From contig NBIV01000020.1 in assembly GCA_003194525.1 (NCBI GenBank), forward strand, positions 391,069 through 455,068: DNA of 64,000 bases. Direction: 5' to 3'. Positions 7,881 through 17,868 of this stretch are shown piece after piece. A program made the position numbers and the translations under genes. Each line of letters begins with the position of its first letter. Positions within the stretch are counted from its first letter, which is position 1. The notes below the pieces were generated by a model, which was given only the letters and a program-made list of their open reading frames with translations, had not been told where the DNA came from and searched no databases. The stretch comes from Gracilariopsis chorda. Taxonomy: Eukaryota; Rhodophyta; Florideophyceae; Gracilariales; Gracilariaceae.

Positions 7881-9161
7881 TTACACCTGATTTTGTTTCA
7901 GTGCATTACCTGCCTTTGTGAAACTCACCAGTCTTGACTCCCTTCTAACTTCAGCCGGGACAAAGCGGAATGGCTCAAGGTATGTAGGCTCAATACCATA
8001 TCTATCAGCGCGAATATAATCCCTGATTGATCGTAATCGTCGAACCAAAGCCCCGTACGCGGGCGTCGGTAATAATCGAACTTGCTCTGTAAACGTACAC
8101 AATTGTGCAATAGTTTCATCGTCGAGTTCTGCGACCACGTTTGTCTGCACATCTGGGTCGGTCGATGTCAAAATATTCTGCACCGCTTTCAGAGATGGGC
8201 TGAGGTATCGATTGACGGATGGCAATGTCTTACATGCGTCGGCTGCTACAGCAAGCGACTTTTGCATATCCACGTTCGCTAGTTCTTCGTTTTCCCTCCC
8301 CCGTTCTTCCCATGCAGCAACTGCCGCAAACACCACGATCCAAAACGAGTCTACGTCCATGGTTGTACGCCCGCAATATCGATCTACGTCCGATTTTATG
8401 TTGCCTCCTTTGAGCACGTTCAGAAGACGCGCCTCTGCTTTCTGAACGCCCAATTTGAGAAGAAAGTCGTAGCTCCAGCAGTGCGCAATCAGTTCTTTTC
8501 GTAACTGGCGCATGTTTCTAGCTTCCTCTTCCCGGGTTTCGATGTTTTTGTCTCGTGTGTCGACTTGAAGAATGGCACTTGTGAAACGATACAAGACGTT
8601 CTCCGTAACGAAATCGCGGTTGGCTACAACGATAGCTTCAAAATCTTTGCTCCGTCTTGCGTCTGCAAAATACTCAATCACCTCGTCTGGCGTCGATTTT
8701 ACATCGAAACGCAGCGCGCTTATCTCTTCTCGCGTCAGTTGCGGGAGTGGAGTAAGCGGTTCCGTTGGAGCATCCAGGGGGTCCTGCTCAGGATTCTCCA
8801 ATTGCCGGAATGAAGGTTCTGCAGTTGCTCGATGTGGGGTTGCATCTCCCGAGGCACCAGATGCTTTTTCTCTCTGCAAATCTTCGTCAGCACTGGCGCT
8901 GCTCGTTTTTGGCTGTGATGGTGGCGGTGGTTTCTCGGTAGTAGTCTTCTTCTTTGCTGCTACTCTTTTGTTTTTTGAAGCTCTTTTCTGGTTCGATGAA
9001 CTTCTCTTCGCATTAGCAAAGACGCAAAGGCTTCTGGGGTGGTTTAACGGCTTTGCTAGCGGTTGAAATACTGTTGGGCTTGCAAATGCGGCGAAAGGTG
9101 TGAGCGTGGTAGATGCAAGAGCCGGCGTTTCTGAGGTGTTGAACTTCGCAGCGGGCATCAT
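7881..9161 (-). CDS. Unknown protein, probably plastid-targeted
   Basis: 426 aa from an ATG at 9161. Residues 1-50 are rich in Ser/Thr/Ala/Pro with few acidic residues (PLAKPLNHPRSLCVFANAKRS), transit-peptide-like. Residues 50-150 are a Lys/Ser/Pro/Glu-rich low-complexity linker. Residues ~150-426 look like a globular, mainly helical domain (TREEISALRFDVKSTPDEVIEYFADARRSKDFEAIV; RRLRSIRDYIRADRYGIEPTY). I do not recognise the family. The uninterrupted long frame, the targeting-like leader and the folded-domain composition support a real gene. Converges on the STN1-like gene with 138 bp between stops. Confidence 0.7.
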   Translation of the reverse strand: MMPAAKFNTSETPALASTTLTPFAAFASPTVFQPLAKPLNHPRSLCVFANAKRSSSNQKRASKNKRVAAKKKTTTEKPPPPSQPKTSSASADEDLQREKASGASGDATPHRATAEPSFRQLENPEQDPLDAPTEPLTPLPQLTREEISALRFDVKSTPDEVIEYFADARRSKDFEAIVVANRDFVTENVLYRFTSAILQVDTRDKNIETREEEARNMRQLRKELIAHCWSYDFLLKLGVQKAEARLLNVLKGGNIKSDVDRYCGRTTMDVDSFWIVVFAAVAAWEERGRENEELANVDMQKSLAVAADACKTLPSVNRYLSPSLKAVQNILTSTDPDVQTNVVAELDDETIAQLCTFTEQVRLLPTPAYGALVRRLRSIRDYIRADRYGIEPTYLEPFRFVPAEVRRESRLVSFTKAGNALKQNQV

Positions 9162-9989
9162 CGCAATACTTTAGGGAATGCTTCCGCACGAGAGGAGTGG
9201 CATAATCTCAGGTTCTGAGAGCTGGTTTTGCGAAAGGGACGGGAACTGCAGCTCGGAGAAAGCCAAATGCGGGCGTCGATCTCGATTTCACTGAGCTGGA
9301 CATGTGTGTTGTTCGATGAAATCTGAAGATTTCGTGGTGGCGTGTTGCCATCGTTTCAACTTGGAGCAAATGAAGCATACCGGAGTAAACGCAAGTATAC
9401 CTCAGTATACCTGAGTAGCGTCGGGTATTCACTGAATGCCGAGGCCACTTACGCATGAACACGTGTATCTGTAGGCATACACGTATGCCATAGGCTGTGC
9501 CCGCTGTTGCTTTCCGTGGCTTTTCGTTTTCTCACATGCTTTACGATTTGCGTAAGAACGGTGGTGCCAACTTCCGACAGTCTCAGCAGCAGCGCCTTCG
9601 TCCGCAAATCATTCGTCGTCTGTATCTGTAGATAAGGGTTACCAACGGACCTCCCGCTGCCTACCTGAGGTGGCAATACTTCTTATCGTGGTCAACACTC
9701 GTACGCTGATATCGGCACGACCTTGCGGCAAAAACGCTTTGCGTCTGCGACTCAACCCGACGCCTCTTTTCTGTGCTTGGCGGGCATCTCTCACTCGTAT
9801 GTGACTTCTCGAAACTTTGGGTGTACAAAGGTGGTCTATTCGTACACAGGCGAAGCGTGCTGCTTGGTTTCAAAAGCTTCATGCAATCCATATAGCCTCT
9901 CACAAGCAGCTGGCCATGTGCACATATTGCCCACGAACTGACCTTCTGCGAGAACAGTTTTACACACCGGAAAAACGTCCAAGTTTGGA
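9162..9989. other. Intergenic region
   Basis: 828 bp between divergent genes. Short TATACC-containing repeats occur near 9395-9415. The open frames on both strands overlap one another and lack domain signal. No RNA gene seen. Confidence 0.35.
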
Positions 9990-12900
9990 ATGTCGGCGCA
10001 ACATATGCGAGCAGCAGCGAAGTGTGACAGCGATGATGACGTCGTCGTGGCGGTCGACGGGCCACCTAAGCGACCGTTCTCGCGAATTTCAAAACAAAGA
10101 CCAGCGCATGCAATACCTTCAATGGCAAGCGAAGTAAGTATGGAGAAGAACGGCGTCAAGCAGGTACCATTATCTCAACCAGTAGTTACAGCATCCATTG
10201 ACAGTGATGATTCCGTTTATTACCCGGGTTCCTCCCTCAACTCAAAAAGAGCTCGCAGGGCACCCAGGGATAGAACAAGAGCTAGAGCTACTGGTAATCG
10301 CCGCAGTCAACAGCAACACACTGAGTTCCAGGGCAGAATACATACATTGGACTCGTCGTCCGATTCAGATCATCTCCGTCCAACTCACATCATAGACGTT
10401 AAAAACAGTTCTCAGCGACGAACTCTACAGCGCGCCGAAGAACGCTCTCCCGAGAGGCCAAGTTCCACGAGCAGGGTTAGAAGCGGTGACCACGACCCAA
10501 ATACGCAGAGCGAACACTTCGTTCTTGATAGGGATGATAAATCACGGCTAGGTATCCGAAGCGGCGCACAGAAAGCGGTACCTGTCCCCAGGAGAAGAAG
10601 TACAAGGCGAACTTTACATTCTGTTGAAGTCAAGAATACGGTGCTAGACAAAGTGCGGGAAGATCGCAGAAGGAGAGAAGGTAAAGATTCAAGAAATGGA
10701 CTTTCCATGTTGTCCAGAAGTGCCAAACAGCGCGTAAAGGAGGAAGTGAAACCAGAACCCATAAACGTTGACGACTATCAGTATGATTCAGAATACGAAA
10801 ATGGTGCTCATCGTTATGATCAGAGTGATGAAGGCAATAGATTTGTCGTTGGCGGTAATAGCGACCCCACTGATTCGCTAGGGAAAAGTAAGCTTCACGA
10901 TATGACTAATAGGCATGATGCGCCTCAATCCGAAAAGGAATTGAAAAAGTCAGAGGTCGTCTCCCTTGATCAAAAAGAAGCTGCTGAAGAATTGAAAGAA
11001 CTTAACAGAGACGCCCCGTATAGCGGCCCGACTCATCTAATTTTTGAATACCCACCTCAGCAACGAGGAAAGATTCGTGTGACCGCGGAAGAGCGTGCTC
11101 GTCTGCAACAACGAAGGTATCTAAATGACAGTCTCATTGACTTCTTCTTCAAATACCAAGAGATCGCTTTAAAGCGTCGTACACGTAAGCTCGAATTCTC
11201 TGCCAAGTTCTTCAGCTCATTCTTTTTTGGTCGTCTTAGGAGAACAAAACCAATAGACTACGAAGGCGTGAAGAGCTGGACAAAAAATGTTGATCTGTTT
11301 GCCAATAAGTTTGTCTTTGTACCGATATGCGAGTCGTATCATTGGAGTCTGATCATCGTTGCGAACCTCGACAAGCTCGACAGGTGGCTGGAAAGGGATG
11401 CGAAAGACATGACTGTGTATGAAACTCCCAGAATCATATACTTGGACTCGCTCGATCCTTCGCGAGGTAGTTCCTTTGGCAATACAATACGCCGGTATTT
11501 GGTTGAGGAATGGTTATGTCGAAAACTGAATGCATCAGACTGTGAAGATCAGAGGCATGTTACACAGAAGGGCTTTGAAGAATCTATATCAATTCTCAAG
11601 GCCAAAGTACCCATTCAAACTAACGAATATGACTGTGGCTTGTATGTTTTGAACAGCTTGCTTATGTTCCTGAAAAACGAAAGTGGATTTATGGACAAAC
11701 TCCTCGGTGGAGAAGACAATCTTTCAGACGTTTATACACATGTCGATATCCAAATACTGCGACACAGGCTTATTTTTCTAATGGACCAGTTTGAAGAACA
11801 CTGGTCCGAGAGCCGAGGCTCAGAAGTGCTTGGTACTGGGAAGGATTCCTCTGAGTCGGAACGAGTCACTGAGCGAAATAACGAGGCTTCTGACAGTCAG
11901 CCGAACCGTGAAGTTTGTATCCAGGAAGACCGTAATTTATGTCGCAACTACGAAGCGAAATCTCAACTGCGAAAAACAGATGATCAGCGAGGGGATTACT
12001 TTTCCCTTAGGAAGAACAATGATCAGCGAGGGGATTACTTTTCCCTTAGGAAGAACGATGATCAGAGAGGGGATTACTTTTCCCTTAGGAAGAACGATGA
12101 TCAGCGAGGGGATTACTTTTCCCTTAGGAAGAACGAGAGTTCCTCGATTTATTGGGAAAGACAAGACAGTTCTCGTGTTTCCCAGGAAAGACGAGGATCA
12201 AGTAATGGGCAAGTTGAAGAGAACTTTAAGGAGCGGAAAACGTGTTGGGTGGCAGAAGAGTGTAGTGCTGAGGAGTCTCATACGGTTGCAAAAGTGGAAG
12301 TTAACTCAAGTTGTCCAGTGGTTCTAGAACCAGAAAAAGAGAGCTTAAAATGCGATAACGCCACACCCGTTGGAAACTGTGATGACTCTGAATATGAAGA
12401 AGCTTCAGCTGAAGCCGAACCGCAGTTTCATTCAGGTAATGGTCGATATGAGGAGGCTGAAGCACAAGATAACGCGGAAATCTTTGAGAATAGAGGTACC
12501 GTTCAAGATGTGCTGATGAATCACACAGAAAATAATGCGAGGGAAATGGGCGATGACGCCGTTTCTAATGAAGAGCACTTACAAGCTCAAATTGATAGTA
12601 ATCGCACGAAAGCAATCGAAACGGAAGTTGAGGATGGAGATGCCTCATCATACGAGATTGAGTTACATTGTGACACAGGTTTTAGCTTTAACAAGAAAAG
12701 TCGAAAGCATCCTTTGCCAGACAAGAACAATGAAGAACAAGCTACAGTCCAGTCCTCAGATAATTCGTCCAATTCGCCATCGAAAAAGAAGCGGAGATGC
12801 GAAGAAATTGTGGGTAAACCTCTGGGTGAATTTGAGTCAGAACGTCAGTTCGAAGTCGGCTATGGTGGTGGACGCTCTCGTGGTTCTGAATCACGAGTTG

Positions 12901-13088
12901 GTGAGGATATGGAAGACGGCATAGACATTTTTGACCAGAAACGCCATGAACATGACCCACGAGATAAAAGTCCAGTGGACTATGACTACTCCGTTCAAGC
13001 TCCTGGTGTGACTGGTGACGCTGAAGAGCTCCACACCGTTGATCACATTGGGGAAACCGCAACCTTCAAGAGAACCAACAAACAATGA
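9990..13088 (+). CDS. Ulp1/SENP-type SUMO protease (peptidase C48)
   Basis: 1032 aa, nuclear-type. Ulp1 proteases mature SUMO and remove it from targets. Residues 1-340 are charged and Ser-rich with KRAR/RRR clusters (probable nuclear localisation). The catalytic domain is ~345-600: LNDSLIDFFFKY (substrate side), SYHWSL with His451, IIYLDSL with Asp486, Gln543 in PIQTNEYDCG, and nucleophile Cys549. All four catalytic positions are intact. Residues 664-715 are four perfect-length copies of a 13-aa repeat. The remaining tail to 1032 is acidic, Ser-rich and probably disordered, with a basic KKKRR cluster (~930). ATG at 9990; no intron. The disordered tails are unusually long for the family. Confidence 0.93.
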   Translation: MSAQHMRAAAKCDSDDDVVVAVDGPPKRPFSRISKQRPAHAIPSMASEVSMEKNGVKQVPLSQPVVTASIDSDDSVYYPGSSLNSKRARRAPRDRTRARATGNRRSQQQHTEFQGRIHTLDSSSDSDHLRPTHIIDVKNSSQRRTLQRAEERSPERPSSTSRVRSGDHDPNTQSEHFVLDRDDKSRLGIRSGAQKAVPVPRRRSTRRTLHSVEVKNTVLDKVREDRRRREGKDSRNGLSMLSRSAKQRVKEEVKPEPINVDDYQYDSEYENGAHRYDQSDEGNRFVVGGNSDPTDSLGKSKLHDMTNRHDAPQSEKELKKSEVVSLDQKEAAEELKELNRDAPYSGPTHLIFEYPPQQRGKIRVTAEERARLQQRRYLNDSLIDFFFKYQEIALKRRTRKLEFSAKFFSSFFFGRLRRTKPIDYEGVKSWTKNVDLFANKFVFVPICESYHWSLIIVANLDKLDRWLERDAKDMTVYETPRIIYLDSLDPSRGSSFGNTIRRYLVEEWLCRKLNASDCEDQRHVTQKGFEESISILKAKVPIQTNEYDCGLYVLNSLLMFLKNESGFMDKLLGGEDNLSDVYTHVDIQILRHRLIFLMDQFEEHWSESRGSEVLGTGKDSSESERVTERNNEASDSQPNREVCIQEDRNLCRNYEAKSQLRKTDDQRGDYFSLRKNNDQRGDYFSLRKNDDQRGDYFSLRKNDDQRGDYFSLRKNESSSIYWERQDSSRVSQERRGSSNGQVEENFKERKTCWVAEECSAEESHTVAKVEVNSSCPVVLEPEKESLKCDNATPVGNCDDSEYEEASAEAEPQFHSGNGRYEEAEAQDNAEIFENRGTVQDVLMNHTENNAREMGDDAVSNEEHLQAQIDSNRTKAIETEVEDGDASSYEIELHCDTGFSFNKKSRKHPLPDKNNEEQATVQSSDNSSNSPSKKKRRCEEIVGKPLGEFESERQFEVGYGGGRSRGSESRVGEDMEDGIDIFDQKRHEHDPRDKSPVDYDYSVQAPGVTGDAEELHTVDHIGETATFKRTNKQ
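11979..12134 (+). repeat. In-frame 39-bp tandem repeat in the SUMO protease gene
   Basis: Four copies of 39 bp (156 bp), each encoding DDQRGDYFSLRKN or one substitution. Copies differ by only a few bases, indicating recent expansion or homogenisation. The 39-nt period keeps the frame. Confidence 0.95.
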
Positions 13089-13389
13089 GCACTGAAGAGC
13101 TTCGGCGCTAAATGTTTTACGTACAAAGATTAATACCTTAGCAGCGCAGTTCGGTTTGATCTCGAAAACATTTTCAGAAGAACATGGTTACGTGCTGAGT
13201 TGGAATTCACGGTCCATGAAGTGTCATAGACAGGTTTCTGGTAGATGATTTCCTTGGCGTTCGCTATCTTGAAAGGCAAGGCTTTTGAGTGTTCAAGAAG
13301 TGCAAAGCGGTACCTTCACAACTAATGAAATCAATGGATCTTGCCGTTTCCACTTCCGTCACTTCGAAAGAAGGCCTGGGTTTTTAAAG
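13089..13389. other. Convergent intergenic region
   Basis: 301 bp between the Ulp1 stop and the hydroxyisourate hydrolase stop. Nothing recognisable. Confidence 0.35.
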
Positions 13390-13743
13390 TCACGAACCTC
13401 GATACGTACTATACCCGAATGGGCTGAGAAGCAGCGGCACGTGATAATGTGAAGAAGTGTCATCTACTTCGAATGTAACGTCGCTATGCGGGTAAAAAGT
13501 CTTCTGTCCTTTCGCGCTGAAGTACTTGCCAGTAGCGAATCTTAGACGATAAATCCCTGGTGTCCAAACACGAGAATGTGATATAAGATCGCCAACTCGG
13601 CCATCTTGATTACACGTCTTAGTTGAAATCATGATCTCGTCATTTCCTACCGTTTTCTGAAACAAAACAACCTCAAGACCCGCAGCAGGATTGCCTGTTG
13701 AAGTATCCAGGACATGTGTTGTTATTGGGCTTTTCTGACTCAT
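13390..13743 (-). CDS. 5-hydroxyisourate hydrolase (transthyretin-like)
   Basis: 117 aa, the full family length. The enzyme hydrolyses 5-hydroxyisourate, the urate oxidase product, to OHCU in purine (urate) breakdown. Catalytic signatures are present: ITTHVLDTSTG with His10, DGRVGDL with Arg49, HYHVPLLLSPFGYSTYRGS with His101, and the diagnostic C-terminal YRGS that separates the hydrolase from transthyretin. No N-terminal extension and no obvious C-terminal peroxisomal signal. ATG at 13743. Converges on the SUMO protease gene with ~300 bp between them. Confidence 0.95.
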   Translation of the reverse strand: MSQKSPITTHVLDTSTGNPAAGLEVVLFQKTVGNDEIMISTKTCNQDGRVGDLISHSRVWTPGIYRLRFATGKYFSAKGQKTFYPHSDVTFEVDDTSSHYHVPLLLSPFGYSTYRGS

Positions 13744-14420
13744 TTGTTGGGCTCACCTTCTCGATGTCTGGAATCCCTTCAGATACAGTTAGTTACCAAT
13801 GGATAGGGAACACGGCGCTGCAATAAAAGCAAAACAATGTTCGGAACGCTACTCCGGCAAAACAAGCTGATCCTAGCGTCTTGATAGTGTATGGGCAAAT
13901 CACTAATGATACTGTTGCTTTCTCAGTGCGAGGATGCAGCAGGTGTCTGGAGCATGCATACCGAGCGTAGCGATGGAACGGAGTTGTACAGAGAGCTCCA
14001 ATGTCTTAGCCCTGCTTTCTCGCCATTGGAGAAGTGTAGTGTGTAGGTTACCAAAGTGCAACCTTTTGTTGACCGTGGATAACAGGCTGAAGGAGACGTC
14101 TATATCCCTGGTAGCCGGAACAGAGTACGTGAGGAGACTAGCAGCCACCGAGTAGATAGGGCCCGGTAGATAGGATAACGCAATCGGCCGTAGGGCGGCA
14201 GAGGTAAGCTTGCAGGGCCATTTTTTGAGTGCTCTCACGAAGTGATCTGGTATAGTATGGCTGTACCTTTGTACCTGTACAGGCCACACAAAAATAGATC
14301 ATCAACTTGCATAATCTTCAGTGACATGTGAGCTCACGAGTCGCACTGCGAAGATAGCGCCGTTCGCAGTTGTCGATCAGTACCTCTCTACTTCAGGCCT
14401 CATTGCCCTCTTTACCGAGC
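13744..14420. other. Divergent intergenic region
   Basis: 677 bp between hydroxyisourate hydrolase and CtpA. Holds a small dyad around 14261-14282 (CTGTAC...GTACAG, including ACCTTTGTAC). A 128-codon minus-strand frame at 13903-14289 has no recognisable domain. Confidence 0.35.
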
Positions 14421-15758
14421 ATGTATCCACGGGAACCGGCATTTATCACTCCCACAGCCTCACTTTCTCCACATGCACTCCGCAAAGTTGCTGCATCAAC
14501 TGCTCTAGCTGCTGCTCTATTCACTCTCCCCGCGTTGCCGAGTCGTGCCATACCAGTACTTGACAATACTCGAGATACCGAACACGAGCTTGTCGAGCAA
14601 GCATGGAAGATAGTCAACGATTATTACCTGGACCCTTCCTTCAACCACCTTGACTGGCAAAGCCAGCTAGAAACTCTTCTGAACTCACCATTCCCTGATC
14701 GTTCGTCAACGTACAAGGCTTTAAGGAGGGCCGTTGCCAAATTGGAAGACCGATACACACGAGTCCTTGACCCACGGCAAATGGAAGTGTTAAGAAAATT
14801 TGACGTCTCCGGTGTTGGCCTTCTGCTCAGTAATGACGCTTCCGGTCGACTAGTTGTAGCCACAGAGCCAGCGAAAAACACAGCAGCTGCTAAAGCCGGT
14901 GTCAAACGTGGTGATCAAGTTCTAGCAGTTGATGGACGTGACGTAACAGATGTACCGGCCTTTGAAGTCGCAGAATGGATGCAAGGGCAGGATGGTACGA
15001 CCATGCAAGTCAGATTTCGCGACCTTGGCGATGCATCTCTAACTCGTAGATACCAGCCAGAAAGCTCCCCAGCGGCCGTAACCAGAGTTGCAGTCGTAGA
15101 CCATCCGGATGGGCGTATGGGTTACATCCGCCTTGCCGAGTTTCGGGCGTCTGGCCGTGCAGAAGTCGCTAAAGCTCTGCAGCAACTTCAAAAAGACGGT
15201 GCAGAATGGATAGTTGTGGATTTGCGCGGGAATCATGGTGGTGTGTTCGAAGGTGCGCTAGAGATCGCCGGCTTGTTTGAAGGTGATGGACGGGTTGTTG
15301 CACGTGTCAGTGGCCGAAACGCCATTGCAGGCGGTCTGCAAGAAGCCTATAAATCCCGAGTTGTAAGAGGCGACAAACAGCTTGACAATAGCATCGACCT
15401 CGCCATCTTGATTGATAACGAAAGCGCAAGTAGCAGTGAGGTCTTGGCAGGAGGACTGAGGGATAGTTGTCGTGCAGCACTTGTCGGTGAAAGGAGTTTT
15501 GGCAAAGGCGTCATACAAGGCGTGTTCGGGCTTCAAGATGGGGGTGGAATTGTAGTCACAGTTGCGGAATATCGGACCCCAAGAGGAGATCGAATAGACG
15601 GCGTTGGACTTCCACCAGATATTCCTGCAAAACACAACGGACTGGATCAATTGCTGAGATTCCTTGGAATCTCAAGAGTTGATGAAAACGGGATACAGCT
15701 ATCGCGAGAACAAGTCAGAGAAGTAACTCGGTACTGTCGAACAGAAAATCAAGTTTGA
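14421..15758 (+). CDS. ctpA: CtpA, carboxyl-terminal processing protease (thylakoid lumen)
   Basis: Peptidase S41A, which trims the D1 precursor C-terminus so that the photosystem II manganese cluster can assemble. The frame opens at 14370 with TTG; the first ATG is 14421 (445 aa). The leader is bipartite: a plastid transit-like part, then a hydrophobic stretch AALFTLPALPSRAIP (~31-45) resembling a thylakoid lumen signal. A PDZ domain follows (~125-205, GVGLLLSN, AGVKRGDQVLAVDGRDV). The protease core has VVDLRGNHGG and the Ser-Lys dyad: Ser337 in ESASSSE and Lys362 in SFGKG, spaced 25 residues as in the algal enzyme. Complete, no intron. It is clear evidence that the organism is photosynthetic or derived from such. 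Confidence 0.94.
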   Translation: MYPREPAFITPTASLSPHALRKVAASTALAAALFTLPALPSRAIPVLDNTRDTEHELVEQAWKIVNDYYLDPSFNHLDWQSQLETLLNSPFPDRSSTYKALRRAVAKLEDRYTRVLDPRQMEVLRKFDVSGVGLLLSNDASGRLVVATEPAKNTAAAKAGVKRGDQVLAVDGRDVTDVPAFEVAEWMQGQDGTTMQVRFRDLGDASLTRRYQPESSPAAVTRVAVVDHPDGRMGYIRLAEFRASGRAEVAKALQQLQKDGAEWIVVDLRGNHGGVFEGALEIAGLFEGDGRVVARVSGRNAIAGGLQEAYKSRVVRGDKQLDNSIDLAILIDNESASSSEVLAGGLRDSCRAALVGERSFGKGVIQGVFGLQDGGGIVVTVAEYRTPRGDRIDGVGLPPDIPAKHNGLDQLLRFLGISRVDENGIQLSREQVREVTRYCRTENQV

Positions 15759-16773
15759 AGAATCCTGACGCGGCATAAGTTGGACACGCTTAATATGACT
15801 TTTACAAACGAACATCAACGCATGGAAAGCGCAAGTTTTAGAAGTACAATTCTTCACCGAGCACATAGCTACTCACTTCTTATGGCTGCCTGATCAAGAA
15901 GACGCTAGTTTTCTGTGACTGTCCCAAAAGGGCAAAGAAGGATGTGGATCACTACGTGCTGCGATGCCAGATGACAAGCAGGACTAGGCGAGAACGACCG
16001 CCAAGTTTGCAAACAGAGAAGGGGAGAATCCTTCTGAGATATTAGACAGTGGCCGCAAAAGTTGCTTGGTTTCCTGCCAAGAGGCAAGTATAACTTGATA
16101 GCTGCTTTGTACCTTTGTATCACGTGGGATGATAATGTGGCTCTACTTTATCGTTGCATATGATGAGCAAGAAATTCGAGTTTTGTCGTCAGTGCTCGAA
16201 ACCCACCTCAGTATTTTTCTGTCTTGCGGGTAGAATACTAGTTCTACGAACGTAGAACGTCACTGCAGCAAGAAAAGGAATTAGCGCCCACTAATGCAAT
16301 GAGTTCTAGGCAAGAAATTCCAATGCACCTAATCTATTCCTTTTCGTGCTCCACAAGCTTTAGTTTGAGTACACGGAATATGCCTTGATCTACCAAATGG
16401 TGGTGTGTTCATATATGCGCCGAATAACAACGGACGGATGAATCTGTCATCGTGTTCCAGCTCGACAGTGCCGGCTTGTTTGATGGAATACTTGAAGAGA
16501 GAGAAGTTTTTGAGGACTTCTACCGTGCTCTCAGAATTATTATTTCAGTTCATAAACAACAACATTGACTGTACCAGGTAAGGATTAGCTACTGCAGGTA
16601 GCTACAGTGGATTGGATCAATTTCTCTTCTATTGTGTGCCGCGCACGTCTTCTTGTACTTCTTTCTTCCTCTTCTTTCCCATAAGTCGCTGGTAGAGGGG
16701 TATACTTCGATAAGGCCGTATCCAACGTGATTCGTATGTATAGACCAAGACAATGGGACTTTCCTGCATATCA
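15759..16773. other. Intergenic region with hairpins
   Basis: About 1 kb without a supported gene. GTTCTACG-AA-CGTAGAAC (16241-16258) is a perfect dyad. GAAAAGGAAT/ATTCCTTTTC (16272-16281 and 16336-16345) is a spaced inverted repeat. Function unknown. Confidence 0.4.
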
Positions 16774-17101
16774 TGAAACAGACATCGCGACCGCTGGGGT
16801 CAAAGTGCCGTGTACTGCATTTTCAATTGCCTAGATCTCCGTCGTTGCGTCCGTTGGGTCGACTTGCGACCATTTGTTCGCTTTATTAACAAGGAAATGG
16901 CGATAGAGTGTTCCTCAGGCATCGAACACCATCAATGGCGATACAGAACGGTGTCTCCGGCAGTTCTGCCGTCAATAAAGTTATCATTACGTCTCTATGG
17001 AGAGAGAGATTTCAGGATCACGAGAGAGGGTTTGGCCGTGCATTGGTTACATCTGTTGTTCTACATTCAGTAAATGGCCTGGCATTTCCAGATCTGTTTC
17101 A
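16774..17101 (+). repeat. Dispersed 327-bp repeat, copy 1 (MITE-like ends)
   Basis: Starts TGAAACAGA and ends TCTGTTTCA, 9-bp perfect inverted ends. It is >90% identical by eye to 19713-20038 in the same orientation. No matching target-site duplication is visible. Its right end overlaps the last ~18 codons of the Uma2-like gene. Carries no credible coding frame. Confidence 0.8.
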
Positions 17102-17868
17102 CTGGTAACATCGCCTAATTTTCTCCAGGCTGCTCGGTCGTGCAAGGTCGTGGAGGCTACGGTGGAAAGCCTGGCGACAGCCAGGAGGGCTTGGTCGCGC
17201 CGAGAGAAACCCAGCTTCGTGCTGCGGTACCAAATAGCGATGACTTCACGCTTGCTCAGGAGCGAAACAAGCTTTGAACTCTTATACTGACGTCTGGGAA
17301 GGCAGCAGGGGCTATGAAGCCACTCGAAACCGTTTTTTTTAGACTCGTAACAGTTTCCTTGAGGCTTCCGGAGGACTTGAACGTTGCGTGCTTTGATGTC
17401 GACTATCCAATACTCGGGTATACCAGCCAATGCATAATCCTCAAGTTTGATGGTGCTGTCTTTCTTGAGGGTGGAATTTGACACTTCAACAACCAACAAA
17501 ACGTCACTCGGTGAAGGTTTACGAGTGTTGTAATCGTCATCGACTCCCGATGCAATGACAATGTCAGGTTCTGGTTCCGACTTCAATTTCATAAGTGTAA
17601 TCGGTTTTGAGTCGCGAATGACTGCACGATTTTCGAGTGCTTTGAACAATGTCCTAAAGAGAAAAGACACCGTGGCGATGTGCTCAACGGATTGGGAATG
17701 CATCTTAACAAGGAAGCCATTGAGGAGCTCTACGCGATAGTCGTCCAAGCACCCTGCTTCAATCAATACGTGATAGTCGCTAACAGTGAGTGGCTGAATT
17801 TCGTGGGCGTCAGGATAGTCCTGCATGTGCATCATACAGCCTTTGAACTCTGTGCCTACGATAGACAT
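17047..17868 (-). CDS. Uma2-family (DUF820) PD-(D/E)XK nuclease-like protein
   Basis: Uma2 proteins are restriction-like endonuclease folds very abundant in cyanobacteria; their cellular role is largely unknown. The start is the ATG at 17868 (273 aa); the frame continues upstream without an ATG. Visible features: LTVSDYHVLIEAG and YRVELLNGFLVKM (N-terminal alpha/beta), SEPEPDIVIASG with Asp102, LLVVEVSNST with Glu128, IKLEDYALAGIPEYWIVDIK. These match the family order, and the family is usually ~190 aa. The extra ~80 C-terminal residues have no family match, and the last ~18 codons and stop lie inside the 327-bp repeat. A cyanobacterial or plastid origin is inferred. Whether the protein is made is unknown. 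Confidence 0.72.
   Translation of the reverse strand: MSIVGTEFKGCMMHMQDYPDAHEIQPLTVSDYHVLIEAGCLDDYRVELLNGFLVKMHSQSVEHIATVSFLFRTLFKALENRAVIRDSKPITLMKLKSEPEPDIVIASGVDDDYNTRKPSPSDVLLVVEVSNSTLKKDSTIKLEDYALAGIPEYWIVDIKARNVQVLRKPQGNCYESKKNGFEWLHSPCCLPRRQYKSSKLVSLLSKREVIAIWYRSTKLGFSRRDQALLAVARLSTVASTTLHDRAAWRKLGDVTSETDLEMPGHLLNVEQQM

Noticed and set aside
13903-14289. 128-codon minus-strand frame between hydroxyisourate hydrolase and CtpA
   Set aside because: No family resemblance and it lies in a divergent promoter region.
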